In this document: positions 42,512 through 52,984 of the stretch, piece after piece
Layout: each line of letters begins with the position of its first letter
Numbering within the stretch: the stretch's first letter is position 1
Assembly: GCF_003122215.1 (NCBI RefSeq)
Contig: NZ_QEYD01000008.1
Span: 168,921 to 232,920, forward strand
DNA: 64,000 nucleotides
Direction: 5' to 3'
From: Pararhodobacter marinus
GTDB taxonomy: Bacteria; Pseudomonadota; Alphaproteobacteria; Rhodobacterales; Rhodobacteraceae
The notes under the pieces: model-generated
What the model was told of the DNA's origin: nothing
What the model saw: the letters and a program-made list of their open reading frames with translations, nothing else
Databases searched by the model: none
Translations under genes and position numbers: made by a program

Positions 42512-42772
42512 TCATCCCTGGTTGTCGAGTTGCGCGCGCACGAAAAGGCGCCCGCGTTTCGAGATGCGGTAGGGGTTGCCGCCCCGCGATTCGATCAGGC
42601 GTTTGCGTCGCAGGCGGTCGAAAACCGGCCGCGTGCAATCGGACAGCACCATGCCGTCACGGGTGACGCAGGTGATGTCGGTGATCTTGGGGCCTTCGCC
42701 GCGTTCGTGCAGGATATGGCCACCCAGAGCCAGAACGTGCAGGACACGTTGTTCGGGTCGGGAGATGTTCAT
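42512..42772 (-). CDS. YjhX family toxin-like protein (orphan)
   Basis: An 86-residue protein that closely follows E. coli YjhX in pattern: MNISRPEQRVLHVLALGG, then ITDITCVTRDGMVLSDCT, FDRLRRKRLIESRGGNPYRI and the terminal VRAQLDNQG (compare VRAQLDNR). YjhX is described as the toxin of a pair with the acetyltransferase-like YjhQ. No yjhQ homologue is beside this gene, so it is either an orphan or has another role; a winged-helix-like fold (RLRRKRLI ... GNPYRISKRG) is compatible with DNA binding. The start was set by that similarity. Confidence 0.8.
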   Translation of the reverse strand: MNISRPEQRVLHVLALGGHILHERGEGPKITDITCVTRDGMVLSDCTRPVFDRLRRKRLIESRGGNPYRISKRGRLFVRAQLDNQG

Positions 42773-42840
42773 GGATGTCTCGTGCAACAGGTGTGATAAA
42801 CCACCGCGGGCGCGTGGCGCCGGCGGTTTCGGATTCACCC

Positions 42841-42863
42841 GGCTCTCTGCAGATCAGAGAGCC
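42841..42863. other. Perfect 8-bp hairpin between yjhX and ghrA
   Basis: GGCTCTCT and AGAGAGCC flank a 7-nt loop. No U-tract follows on either strand (TTATTG on plus). It may be a weak ghrA terminator or an operator of the yjhX-like gene. Confidence 0.35.
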
Positions 42864-42995
42864 TTATTGCACAAGCTCTGACATCCAGTCCTCTTGGAGC
42901 GGCCGATCACGTTGCGATCGGTCCGTCCGTCAGAATAGGCGCCCTGCGCGGCCGGTTCAAGCGCGCTGGCTGTTCTGTGGCCAGTTGCCCTTTGG

Positions 42996-43922
42996 TCAGT
43001 ATCCCGCTTCGCGGTCCACGCGGTGCAGAAGCGGTTCACCGTCGCGCAGGCGTCTGAGATTCTCGGCGATGACGCGTGCGGCGGTAGCGGGGCGCGTCTC
43101 GGCGGCGATATGCGGTGTCACCGTGACCTTGGGATGCGCCCAGAACGGATGATCGGACGGCAATGGCTCGGTGCGGAACACGTCGAGCGTTGCCTGCGCC
43201 ACGCGGCCCGCATCGAGCGCCTCGATCAGGGCCTCGTCGTCGATCAGCGGGCCACGGCCCGGATTGATGATCACCGCGCCGTCGGGCAGCCAGGACAGCC
43301 GCTCCGCGATCAGCGTGTCGCGGGTCTCAGCCGTCAGCGGCAGCAGAAGGACGACAATCTGCGCCTGTTCCAGCACCGTCCTCAGCCCTTCGGGCCCATG
43401 ATGGCAGGCGATGCCCGCGACCTCTTTCGGGTTGCGGCTCCAGCCCAGAACCGGGAAACCCAGCCCCGCCAGCGCCTGAGCGCAGGCCGCTCCCAGCGCG
43501 CCCAGACCCAGCATTGCCACCGGGCGTTCTGAAGCGAGGGGCGGCAGCACGACCTCCCATCGGTCCTGCGTCGCCAGCACGCGGTCGATGCCGATATGCG
43601 CGCGCATTGTGTGGCCGACGACATATTCCACCATGCCCTGCGTGAGCCCCGGGTCGACCATCCGGCACAGGGGCTGTGTCAGCGTTCGGTTGGTGACGAT
43701 CTTCTCGACCCCCGCCCAGAGGCTCAGCACCGCGCGGCAATTCACGAAGGGGGTGAAATCGTCGGGCGTCTCGCCGCCCGGCGCGTAGATCATCGCCTCG
43801 ATCTCCGTGGGATCGGCCTTGCGCAGGATCTCGGCCTTGACCCCCGCTTCGGCCAGCGCCTTGGTCAGCGGCGCTTCCCACAGCGGCCAGCGGTCTTCCC
43901 CGGCGGCGAACAGAACCTTCAT
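42996..43922 (-). CDS. ghrA: Glyoxylate/hydroxypyruvate reductase A
   Basis: A 308-residue D-2-hydroxyacid dehydrogenase that reduces glyoxylate and hydroxypyruvate with NAD(P)H. The Rossmann motif is AMLGLGALGAACAQALAGLGF (in parts GLGALGAACAQ), with the catalytic Arg near NPGRGPLIDDEAL, the Glu in DVFRTEPLP and the His in VTPHIAAETRP. Length and the short N-terminal part fit GhrA rather than PGDH. The start overlaps the rodA stop (ATGA), so it is the last gene of the mre operon, an unusual partner for cell-shape genes. Confidence 0.88.
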   Translation of the reverse strand: MKVLFAAGEDRWPLWEAPLTKALAEAGVKAEILRKADPTEIEAMIYAPGGETPDDFTPFVNCRAVLSLWAGVEKIVTNRTLTQPLCRMVDPGLTQGMVEYVVGHTMRAHIGIDRVLATQDRWEVVLPPLASERPVAMLGLGALGAACAQALAGLGFPVLGWSRNPKEVAGIACHHGPEGLRTVLEQAQIVVLLLPLTAETRDTLIAERLSWLPDGAVIINPGRGPLIDDEALIEALDAGRVAQATLDVFRTEPLPSDHPFWAHPKVTVTPHIAAETRPATAARVIAENLRRLRDGEPLLHRVDREAGY

Positions 43923-45067
43923 GATTTCTCCCTTGGCCGGTGGATACAGGCCGATTGCACCAGCCCGAAGCCGATCAGGATCATCAGCATCGCCGAGCCG
44001 CCATAGCTGACCAGCGGCAGCGGCACGCCCACCACCGGCGCCAGCCCCATCACCATCGCCATGTTGATGGCGAAATACAGGAAGAAGTTCCCGGCGATGC
44101 CCAAGATCAGCAGCGAGGCGAAGCGGTTCTTCGCCTGCATCGCGGCGATGACGCAGGTAACGATGATGCCGATATAGAGCGTGAGCAGGAACACGCTGCC
44201 GATGAAGCCGAATTCCTCGGCCAGCGTGTTGAAGATGAAGTCGGTATGCTTCTCGGGCAGGAAGTTCAGCCGCGATTGCGTGCCCTGCATGAAGCCGCGA
44301 CCCGACCATCCGCCCGATCCCAGCGCGATCATCGCCTGGTTGATGTGATAGGACGAGCCCAGAGGGTCCAGCGTCGGGTCCAGGAAGGCGTCGATGCGGC
44401 GGAACTGGTAGTCGCGCAGCAATTGCCACTCGGTCCCGCGCGAGGCGAAGACCAGCGTGACCAGCCCCACGCCCGCGCCGATCACCGCGCCGAAATACCA
44501 CAGGCTGACCCCGGCGAAGAACATCACCATGCCGCCCGCGCCGAGGATCATCAGCGCGGTGCCGAGGTCGGGTTGCACCAGCACGAGGAAGGCGGGCGCG
44601 GCGATCAGCACCACCGCCAGTAAGACCCAGAAGGGATGCGACACGCGCTTGATGTCGAGCCAGTCGTAATAGGTCGCCATCATCATCACGATGGCGATCT
44701 TCATCATTTCCGAAGGCTGCAGCCGGATCGGGCCCAGTTCCAGCCAGCGCTGGGCGCCCATCCCGACCGAGCCGAAGAACTCGACCCCGACCAGAAGCAG
44801 GAAAGACACCGCATAGGCCAGCACCGACATCGAGCGCCAGAACCACAGCGGCACGAAGCCGATGGCCAGCATCACCGCCAGCGACAGCGCGTAGCGCTGC
44901 ATCTGCGGTTCGGCCCAGCGGTCGAAATCGCCGCCCGAGACGGAATAGAGCTGCAGGAACCCGACCGAGGCCACCGCGGTCAGCAGCAGCACCAGCGGCC
45001 AGTTGACGTAGAGCACCTTGCGCAGGCCGCTGGGCGAGCGTTTGACGTTGTATTCGAGATAGCTCAT
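43919..45067 (-). CDS. rodA: Rod-shape glycosyltransferase RodA (SEDS)
   Basis: SEDS-family peptidoglycan polymerase of the elongasome. The 382-residue protein has about ten membrane helices and SEDS landmarks: GFLQLYSVSGGDFDRWAEPQ at the first periplasmic loop, AQRWLELGPIRLQPSEMMKIA, LVQPDLGTALM (with the conserved Asp), YHINQAMIALGSGGWSGRGF (in parts) and the terminal GGSAMLMILIGFGL. It works with PBP2, encoded directly upstream with a 4-bp overlap. Confidence 0.95.
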   Translation of the reverse strand: MSYLEYNVKRSPSGLRKVLYVNWPLVLLLTAVASVGFLQLYSVSGGDFDRWAEPQMQRYALSLAVMLAIGFVPLWFWRSMSVLAYAVSFLLLVGVEFFGSVGMGAQRWLELGPIRLQPSEMMKIAIVMMMATYYDWLDIKRVSHPFWVLLAVVLIAAPAFLVLVQPDLGTALMILGAGGMVMFFAGVSLWYFGAVIGAGVGLVTLVFASRGTEWQLLRDYQFRRIDAFLDPTLDPLGSSYHINQAMIALGSGGWSGRGFMQGTQSRLNFLPEKHTDFIFNTLAEEFGFIGSVFLLTLYIGIIVTCVIAAMQAKNRFASLLILGIAGNFFLYFAINMAMVMGLAPVVGVPLPLVSYGGSAMLMILIGFGLVQSACIHRPREKS

Positions 45068-47013
45068 GCGCGGCTTCGCCCGTTATCGGGGGTGGCGGGC
45101 GGGCCGATCTGTTCGCTGATGGTGCGGATCATCGTCTCGATCCGGTTGCGCTGCGGGGTGGGGTAGGCCTCGAGCGGGGGCAGGCCGCCATTCTGCGCGG
45201 CGAGAATAATGTCGCGGGCGATGGGCGCCGCGACCGACGAGCCGCCGCCGCCATGTTCCACCACCACCGAAACCGCGTAGCGCGGATCCACATCGGGGGC
45301 GTAGCAGACGAAAAGCGCGTGGTCGCGGCGGTTCCACGGCAGCTGATCCTGCCGCCGCACGCCCGCCGCGCGCTCGGCCGCGGTGATCGAGAAGACCTGG
45401 CTGGAGCCGGTCTTTCCGGCCATGCGCAGGCTGGCCTCGACGATGCGCGAGCCATAGGCCGTGCCCCGGTTCGAGTTCGACGCCTCGTACATCCCGCGCT
45501 GCACCTGCGCCAGCACGGCGGGGGTCAGGCCCAGCGGCGGCTGGTCGGGGATCGGCTGTTCGATATCGTCGATGGCATGGATCAGCCGGGGCATGATGGC
45601 CCGGTTGGTCGCCAGGCGGCAGGTCATCACCGCCAGCTGCAACGGCGTCGCCAGGACGAAGCCCTGGCCGATCGACGCGTTGATCGTGTCGCCGATCACC
45701 CAGTCGGCGCCGCGACGGTCGCGTTTCCATTCCCGCGACGGGTTCAGCCCCGAGGAGATCCCCGACAAGGGCAGGTCATACCGGATACCCAGACCCAGCC
45801 GTTCCGCCATGGCGTTGATGCGGTCGATGCCGACGCGCTGCGACAGGTCGTAGAAATAGACGTCGCAGCTTTCCGACAGCGCCGAGGTCAGGTTCACGCG
45901 CCCGTGCCCGCCCCGGTTCCAGCAATGGAAGCGCCGCCCGGCGGCTTCCAGGTAGCCTGGGCAGAAGACGCGCTCGTCGGGCGTGGCGAGCCCCGCCTCG
46001 AAGGCGGCCAGCGCGGTGACCATCTTGAAGGTCGAGCCGGGCGGATAGGCGCCCTGCACGGTCTTGTTCGACATCGGGCGGTGATCGTCGTCGCGCAACC
46101 CGGCGTAATCGGCGACCGAGATGCCCCGGACGAACAGGTTGGGGTCGAAGGACGGCGCCGAGGCCAGCGCCAGCACGTTGCCGGTCTGCACCTCCATCAC
46201 CACCGCCGACGCGCTGTCCTCGCCCAGCCGGGCCAGCGCGAAGGCCTGAAGCTGACGGTCCAGCGTCAGGCGCACATTCGATCCGGGATCGCCCTCTTGC
46301 CGGTCAAGCTCGCGCATTTCGCGGCCGACGGCGTTGACCTCGATCCGGCGATGCCCGGCCGAGCCGCGCAGCGTGTCCTCGTATTCGCGCTCGACCCCGA
46401 TCTTGCCGATCTGGAAGCGCGGGATCATCAGCAGAGGATCGGGATTCTCGCGCTCTTCCAGGTCGCGTTCGGAAACCGGGCCGACATAGCCCACCGAATG
46501 CGCGAATTCCGCGCCGAACGGGTAGAAGCGGGTCCAGCCCACCTCGGGCGTGACGCCGGGCATGGCGGGGGCGTTGGCGGCGACGCGCGCGACTTCCTCC
46601 CAGTTGAGCTGGTCGGCGATGGTGACCGGCACGAAAGGCCGGTGGCGCATGATCTCGCGCTCGGCGCGTTCGATATCCTCGGGCGTCAGCGCGATGATCT
46701 GCGCCAGACGCTCCAGCGCCTCGCGCGGCTCGCCCGCATCCTCGCGCACCAGAACGATGCGGTAATTCTGCACGTTGGTGGCCAGCACCGCGCCCGCGCG
46801 GTCGTAGATCACCCCGCGCGCAGGCGGCAGCAGGCGGATGTTGATGCGGTTTTCCTCGGCCAGCAGGCGGAATTCCTCGGACTGGCCCAGCTGAAGCGAG
46901 CGCATCCGCAGCACCAGCACCCCGGCAAAAACCAGCTGTGCGCCGCCCAGAAGGGCGGCACGGCGCGAGATCCGGCGGGCAGAATCTTCGTTGTCCTTGG
47001 GCGATCGTTTCAT
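45064..47013 (-). CDS. mrdA: Penicillin-binding protein 2 (transpeptidase)
   Basis: Elongation-specific DD-transpeptidase, the partner of RodA. The 649-residue bitopic protein has one N-terminal helix (RRAALLGGAQLVFAGVLVLRM, in parts), a PBP dimer domain (about 55-230) and the transpeptidase domain: SxxK motif in YPPGSTFKMVTAL, the SCD box in ALSESCDVYFYDLSQ and KTGSSQV. It overlaps mreD and rodA by 4 bp each. Confidence 0.95.
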   Translation of the reverse strand: MKRSPKDNEDSARRISRRAALLGGAQLVFAGVLVLRMRSLQLGQSEEFRLLAEENRINIRLLPPARGVIYDRAGAVLATNVQNYRIVLVREDAGEPREALERLAQIIALTPEDIERAEREIMRHRPFVPVTIADQLNWEEVARVAANAPAMPGVTPEVGWTRFYPFGAEFAHSVGYVGPVSERDLEERENPDPLLMIPRFQIGKIGVEREYEDTLRGSAGHRRIEVNAVGREMRELDRQEGDPGSNVRLTLDRQLQAFALARLGEDSASAVVMEVQTGNVLALASAPSFDPNLFVRGISVADYAGLRDDDHRPMSNKTVQGAYPPGSTFKMVTALAAFEAGLATPDERVFCPGYLEAAGRRFHCWNRGGHGRVNLTSALSESCDVYFYDLSQRVGIDRINAMAERLGLGIRYDLPLSGISSGLNPSREWKRDRRGADWVIGDTINASIGQGFVLATPLQLAVMTCRLATNRAIMPRLIHAIDDIEQPIPDQPPLGLTPAVLAQVQRGMYEASNSNRGTAYGSRIVEASLRMAGKTGSSQVFSITAAERAAGVRRQDQLPWNRRDHALFVCYAPDVDPRYAVSVVVEHGGGGSSVAAPIARDIILAAQNGGLPPLEAYPTPQRNRIETMIRTISEQIGPPATPDNGRSRA

Positions 47014-47549
47014 AGCTTGCGCCCCAATTCATCGACTTCGCCGGTTGCGGGCTTGCGCACGCGCAGCACGCCCTGCAGCACCCAGACCACCAGCGGATAG
47101 ACCGCGATTGTGACCGCAAGCTTGGCCGCGCTCAAGTCGATCGGGTCGCGCGGCGACATCACGATCACGAGTGCCAGCCGGTTTGCGACGGTCATTGCCA
47201 GCATCACGCCCGCGACCATGCCCCATTCCAGAAGCAGGTTCATCTCGCGCACGACCTGGCTGCGGCGGCGCAGGAACTCGCTGCCCACCAGCACCGCCAG
47301 CGCCCAGAGGCCCGGCGGGCGCATGACGAACAGATCCTCGATCAGGAAGACAAGAACCACCGCCACGGCCGGGATCTGGCTGGGCCGCCGCAGGATCCAC
47401 GCGAAGGTCAGCGCCAGCAGGAAATCGGGCGCGGGCCAGCCGCCATAGGGATTGGACAAAGGCAGGATCCGACCCAGGATCGCCACCGCCGCGATCAACA
47501 GCCACAGACCCAGATAGGACAGCGTATCAAGACGCCAGAATTCGCCCAT
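47010..47549 (-). CDS. mreD: Rod-shape determining protein MreD
   Basis: A 179-residue polytopic inner-membrane protein (five to six helices) of the elongasome. Sequence conservation in MreD is low; the call rests on position between mreC and mrdA, length, and the AWILRRPSQIPAVAVVLVFLIEDL helix block (in parts RRPSQIPAVAVVLVF). It starts 3 nt after mreC. Confidence 0.88.
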   Translation of the reverse strand: MGEFWRLDTLSYLGLWLLIAAVAILGRILPLSNPYGGWPAPDFLLALTFAWILRRPSQIPAVAVVLVFLIEDLFVMRPPGLWALAVLVGSEFLRRRSQVVREMNLLLEWGMVAGVMLAMTVANRLALVIVMSPRDPIDLSAAKLAVTIAVYPLVVWVLQGVLRVRKPATGEVDELGRKL

Positions 47550-47552
47550 GGT

Positions 47553-48584
47553 TCAGCCCCCGCTGCCGCCCGCGGGGTCGGTTTCGGCCCCGGGCGGTTC
47601 GGCGCCGGGGACGGGCAGGGCCGGGATCTGCGGCAGGGTGCCGTCGACCGGGTCGGGGATGATGTCGGGGATCGGCGGCGGCGCGGTATGGCCGGTCATC
47701 GGGTCGATCAGCTCGCCGTCCTCGGTCACCGGGCGCAGCAGCGTGCCCGATTGCTCGATCCGCTCGGCCGGACGCGAGCGCAGCACGCGCAGGAAATCGA
47801 GCCGCCCGTAATCGGCTGCCAGCCGCACGCGCATCCGTCCGTCGGTCGCCATGACGATCTCGCCGACCAGAAGGCCGGGCGGAAAGACCCCGCCATCCGA
47901 GGCGCTGACCACCCGGTCACCGGGGCGCAGGGTTTCCGCATTTTCGACGAAATCCAGAACCGGCAGGGGCGTGTTGTCGCCGGAAATCAGCGCACGCTGG
48001 CCCGAGGGCTGCACGATCACCGGCACCCGGCTGTTGGAATCGGTCAGCAGGATCACCCGCGACGAGCGGTCGCCCACCCCCGCGATGCGTCCGGCAAGGC
48101 CCAGCCCGTCCATCACCGCCCAGCCATCGACGATGCCGTCGCGCGCGCCCACGTTCAGCAGCACCGACTGGCGATAGGGGCTGCCCGCATCGGCCATCAC
48201 CACGCCCGTCACATGCGTCAGCTGCGGGTCCAGCCGCACCCGCGCCATGTCCAGAAGCTGCGCGTTGCGCTGTTCCAGCTGCAAAGCTGCCTCGCGCCAG
48301 GCGCGCATCTGCTGAAGCTCGCGGCGCAGTTCCTGATTCTGCTCGTAGATGCGGGTATACGAGCGGAAATCCTCGATCATCCGCGCGACACGCGTCACCG
48401 GGGCCATCGCCCATTCCATATTGGGCACGACGGCATCGACCACGGCGGTGCGGAAGCGTTCGATCCGGGGACTGTCGATGCGCCACAGCAGGAACAGCGC
48501 CAGCAGGACCAGCGCCAGCACCCCGATGACGAGACGTCGCACGGGGCGGACATAATCGGCCTCGTTGCTACGATCGGAAGCCAC
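47553..48584 (-). CDS. mreC: Rod-shape determining protein MreC
   Basis: A 343-residue bitopic elongasome scaffold. A cytosolic start is followed by one membrane helix (LVIGVLALVLLALFLLW), a coiled coil (about 65-110, IYEQNQELRRELQQM) and the beta-rich periplasmic domain with GRIAGVGDRSSRVILLTDSNSRVPV (in parts). The Pro/Gly-rich C-terminal tail (about 290-343) is longer than in E. coli. It lies 29 nt after mreB. Confidence 0.93.
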   Translation of the reverse strand: MASDRSNEADYVRPVRRLVIGVLALVLLALFLLWRIDSPRIERFRTAVVDAVVPNMEWAMAPVTRVARMIEDFRSYTRIYEQNQELRRELQQMRAWREAALQLEQRNAQLLDMARVRLDPQLTHVTGVVMADAGSPYRQSVLLNVGARDGIVDGWAVMDGLGLAGRIAGVGDRSSRVILLTDSNSRVPVIVQPSGQRALISGDNTPLPVLDFVENAETLRPGDRVVSASDGGVFPPGLLVGEIVMATDGRMRVRLAADYGRLDFLRVLRSRPAERIEQSGTLLRPVTEDGELIDPMTGHTAPPPIPDIIPDPVDGTLPQIPALPVPGAEPPGAETDPAGGSGG

Positions 48585-48613
48585 GGTGACCCCTCATGGC
48601 CGATCCGGACGGA

Positions 48614-50998
<2,385 letters not shown>

Positions 50999-51002
<4 letters not shown>

Positions 51003-51415
51003 GCGTGCGGAACTGGATCGCCGTGGCCTCGGCCGATCACGTCGCCAAGGGGCGGCAGGGCGGCTTCATGCAGGTCAATCACGGCAAGGAGGCGCCCCTG
51101 CGGCGCCTCCGTCCCGGCGATGTTGTGGCCTATTACTCGCCCCGCCAACAGATGCGCGGCGGCGAGCCGAGGCAGGCTTTCACCGCTTTGGGCGTGGTGG
51201 CCGACGGCCCGATCTATCGCGGCGAAATGGGCAATGGCGACACGGCGCATCGCCGCGACGTGACCTGGCAGGCCACGCAGGATGCGCCGATCCGGCCCCT
51301 TCTGGCGCATCTGTCCTTCGGGGGCCCGCATTGGGGTGCGCCTTTTCGCTACGGGCTGTTCGAGATCACGGCCGAGGACATGGCGGTGATCGCCGATGCC
51401 ATGCGCCCGGCCTGA
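50999..51415 (+). CDS. EVE domain protein
   Basis: A 138-residue single EVE domain: [37 protein letters not shown] in pieces, then [11 protein letters not shown] and [13 protein letters not shown] domains are PUA-like and bind modified bases in DNA or RNA; some serve in restriction or in tRNA-related systems. Coupled to the VOC gene; no defence gene is nearby. Confidence 0.85.
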
Positions 51416-51486
51416 TGCGGACGCAACGCCACGCTTGCCAGCGGCCCCGTGGCGGAGGATGCTGCGCGAAAACGGGAGGACTGACC

Positions 51487-51879
51487 ATGAAATCCGCGAT
51501 TCTCGCCTTCGCCGCCGGGCTGGCCCTGAGCGCCACCGCGGCGCTTGCCGACCCGGCCGAGGGCCGCTGGCGCACCCAGCCCGACGACAACGGCAATTAC
51601 GGCGTCATCCAGATGTCGATGTGCGGCAACACGCTCTGCGGCACGCTGGTGGAAAGCTACGATGGCGCGGGCAACGCGCTGCAAACGCCCAATAACGGCC
51701 GCCAGATCGTCTGGGACATGGAGCCGCATGGCAATGGCGAATATCGCGACGGGCAGATCTATGCGCCCGACCGCGACCAGACCTATCGCTCGCGGATGGA
51801 TCTGGCAGGCGACCGGCTGACCGTCGCGGGCTGCGTGCTGTTCATCTGCCGCGACCAGACCTGGACCCGGGACAACTGA
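51487..51879 (+). CDS. DUF2147 secreted protein
   Basis: A 130-residue exported protein with a signal peptide (MKSAILAFAAGLALSATAALA, cleavage after ALA, in parts) and a lipocalin-like DUF2147 domain: DPAEGRWRTQPDDNGNYGVI, WDMEPHGNGEYRDGQIYAP, YRSRMDLAGDRLTVAGCVLF. Cys pairs (CGNTLC, CVLFIC) may form disulfides in the periplasm. Function unknown. Confidence 0.82.
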   Translation: MKSAILAFAAGLALSATAALADPAEGRWRTQPDDNGNYGVIQMSMCGNTLCGTLVESYDGAGNALQTPNNGRQIVWDMEPHGNGEYRDGQIYAPDRDQTYRSRMDLAGDRLTVAGCVLFICRDQTWTRDN

Positions 51880-51952
51880 CTTTGCGCAACATCCGGGTCG
51901 CCCCACGCGACCCGGAACGGGCAGGGTGTCCCGACACGCAAGGGAGCCCCCG

Positions 51953-52879
51953 ATGTCCGGCAAAGACTGGCTGAGCCTGATCCTGCTTTCCGTCCTGTGG
52001 GGCGGATCGTTCTTTTTCGTGGGCGTGGCGGTGCCGTGGCTGCCGCCCTTCACCATCGTGCTGATCCGCGTCGGTGTCGCCGCCTTGGTTCTGGCGTTCG
52101 CGCTGCCCGCGCTCGGGGTCGCTCTGCCGCGCGGGCGGGCCGTCTGGGCCGCGCTTATGGTGATGGGATTTCTCAACAATGTCGTGCCCTTCTCGCTCTA
52201 TGTCGTGGCGCAGGGGCAGATCTCGTCGGGGCTGGCCTCGATCCTGAACGCGACCACACCGCTCTGGGGCGTCGCGGTGGCGCATCTGGCGACACAGGAC
52301 GAACGCCTGAGCTGGCCCAAGGCATTGGGCGTGCTCACAGGCTTTCTGGGCGTCGCGGTGATGATGGGGCAGGCCGGCGACGGCGGCACATTCTGGGCGC
52401 AGGCGGCCTGCCTCTGCGCGGCGCTCAGCTACGCGCTGGCCGGTGTCTGGGCCCGCCGCTTCAAGCCGCTGGGACTGGCGCCGCTGTCGCTGGCGCTGGG
52501 ACAGCTGGCGTGCGCGACGCTGATCCTCGTGCCGCTGGTGGCGCTGGTCGACCGGCCCTGGACGCTGGCGCTGCCGCCCCTGCCGGTGATCGCAGCCCTG
52601 CTGGGGCTGGCGGTGCTGTCGACCTCGTTCGCCTACGGGCTCTATTTTCGCCTGATCGCCAGCGCAGGCGCGGTGAACGCGTTCCTCGTGACCTTCCTCG
52701 TGCCGGTCAGCGCCGTGGCGCTGGGCATCGCCTTCCTGGGCGAAGCGCTGGCCCCCCGCCAAGTCGCGGGCATGGCGCTGATCGCGCTGGGGCTTCTGAT
52801 CCTTGACGCGCGGCTCTGGCGGCGGGTGCGGACCAGAGGGGGCCGTCTGCCCCCTCTGGACACCCCCGAGGATATTTAG
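51953..52879 (+). CDS. EamA/DMT-superfamily transporter
   Basis: A 308-residue inner-membrane exporter-like protein with ten helices and two EamA repeats: WLSLILLSVLWGGSFFFVGVAV and the second repeat from LCAALSYALAGVWARRF. Substrate unknown. The last 15 or so codons are formed by a GC hairpin and element E11, which supplies the stop (TAG inside GGATATTTAGAG), so the original C-terminus may have been different. Confidence 0.87.
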   Translation: MSGKDWLSLILLSVLWGGSFFFVGVAVPWLPPFTIVLIRVGVAALVLAFALPALGVALPRGRAVWAALMVMGFLNNVVPFSLYVVAQGQISSGLASILNATTPLWGVAVAHLATQDERLSWPKALGVLTGFLGVAVMMGQAGDGGTFWAQAACLCAALSYALAGVWARRFKPLGLAPLSLALGQLACATLILVPLVALVDRPWTLALPPLPVIAALLGLAVLSTSFAYGLYFRLIASAGAVNAFLVTFLVPVSAVALGIAFLGEALAPRQVAGMALIALGLLILDARLWRRVRTRGGRLPPLDTPEDI

Positions 52880-52892
52880 AGAACAAAGACGG
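52833..52892 (+). repeat. Dispersed two-box element, B form, with hairpin (E11)
   Basis: A perfect 11-bp stem CCAGAGGGGGC/GCCCCCTCTGG (52833-52859), 10 nt, then GGATATTT, 4 nt, AACAAAGACGG (52870-52892). It overlaps the end of the EamA gene, whose stop codon lies inside the core. Confidence 0.78.
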
Positions 52893-52915
52893 GGCTTAAG
52901 AAAGCGTTAAGCCCC

Positions 52916-52936
52916 CTCACTCTGCGTCAAATACTC
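52916..52936 (-). repeat. Dispersed two-box element, A-form variant (E12)
   Basis: Minus-strand GAGTATTT, 5 nt, AGAGTGAG (52936-52916), preceded by GC-rich sequence downstream of the paaZ stop. It follows the 3' end of the co-oriented paaZ by 48 nt and faces E11, 23 nt away. Confidence 0.55.
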
Positions 52937-52984
52937 AGCCGGCCGTGCCGCCGGGGCCGCGGCCGGGCGTCTTCACGCGGGATC

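Noticed and set aside
42854..43039. A 61-codon minus-strand frame between ghrA and yjhX as a possible YjhX antitoxin
   Set aside because: No similarity to YjhQ (an acetyltransferase-like protein, much longer), it overlaps the ghrA 3' end, and no ribosome site is visible.
42996..44846. A 616-codon frame fusing part of the rodA region with ghrA
   Set aside because: The N-terminal half is the wrong frame of rodA, which is intact in its own frame and overlaps ghrA by ATGA.
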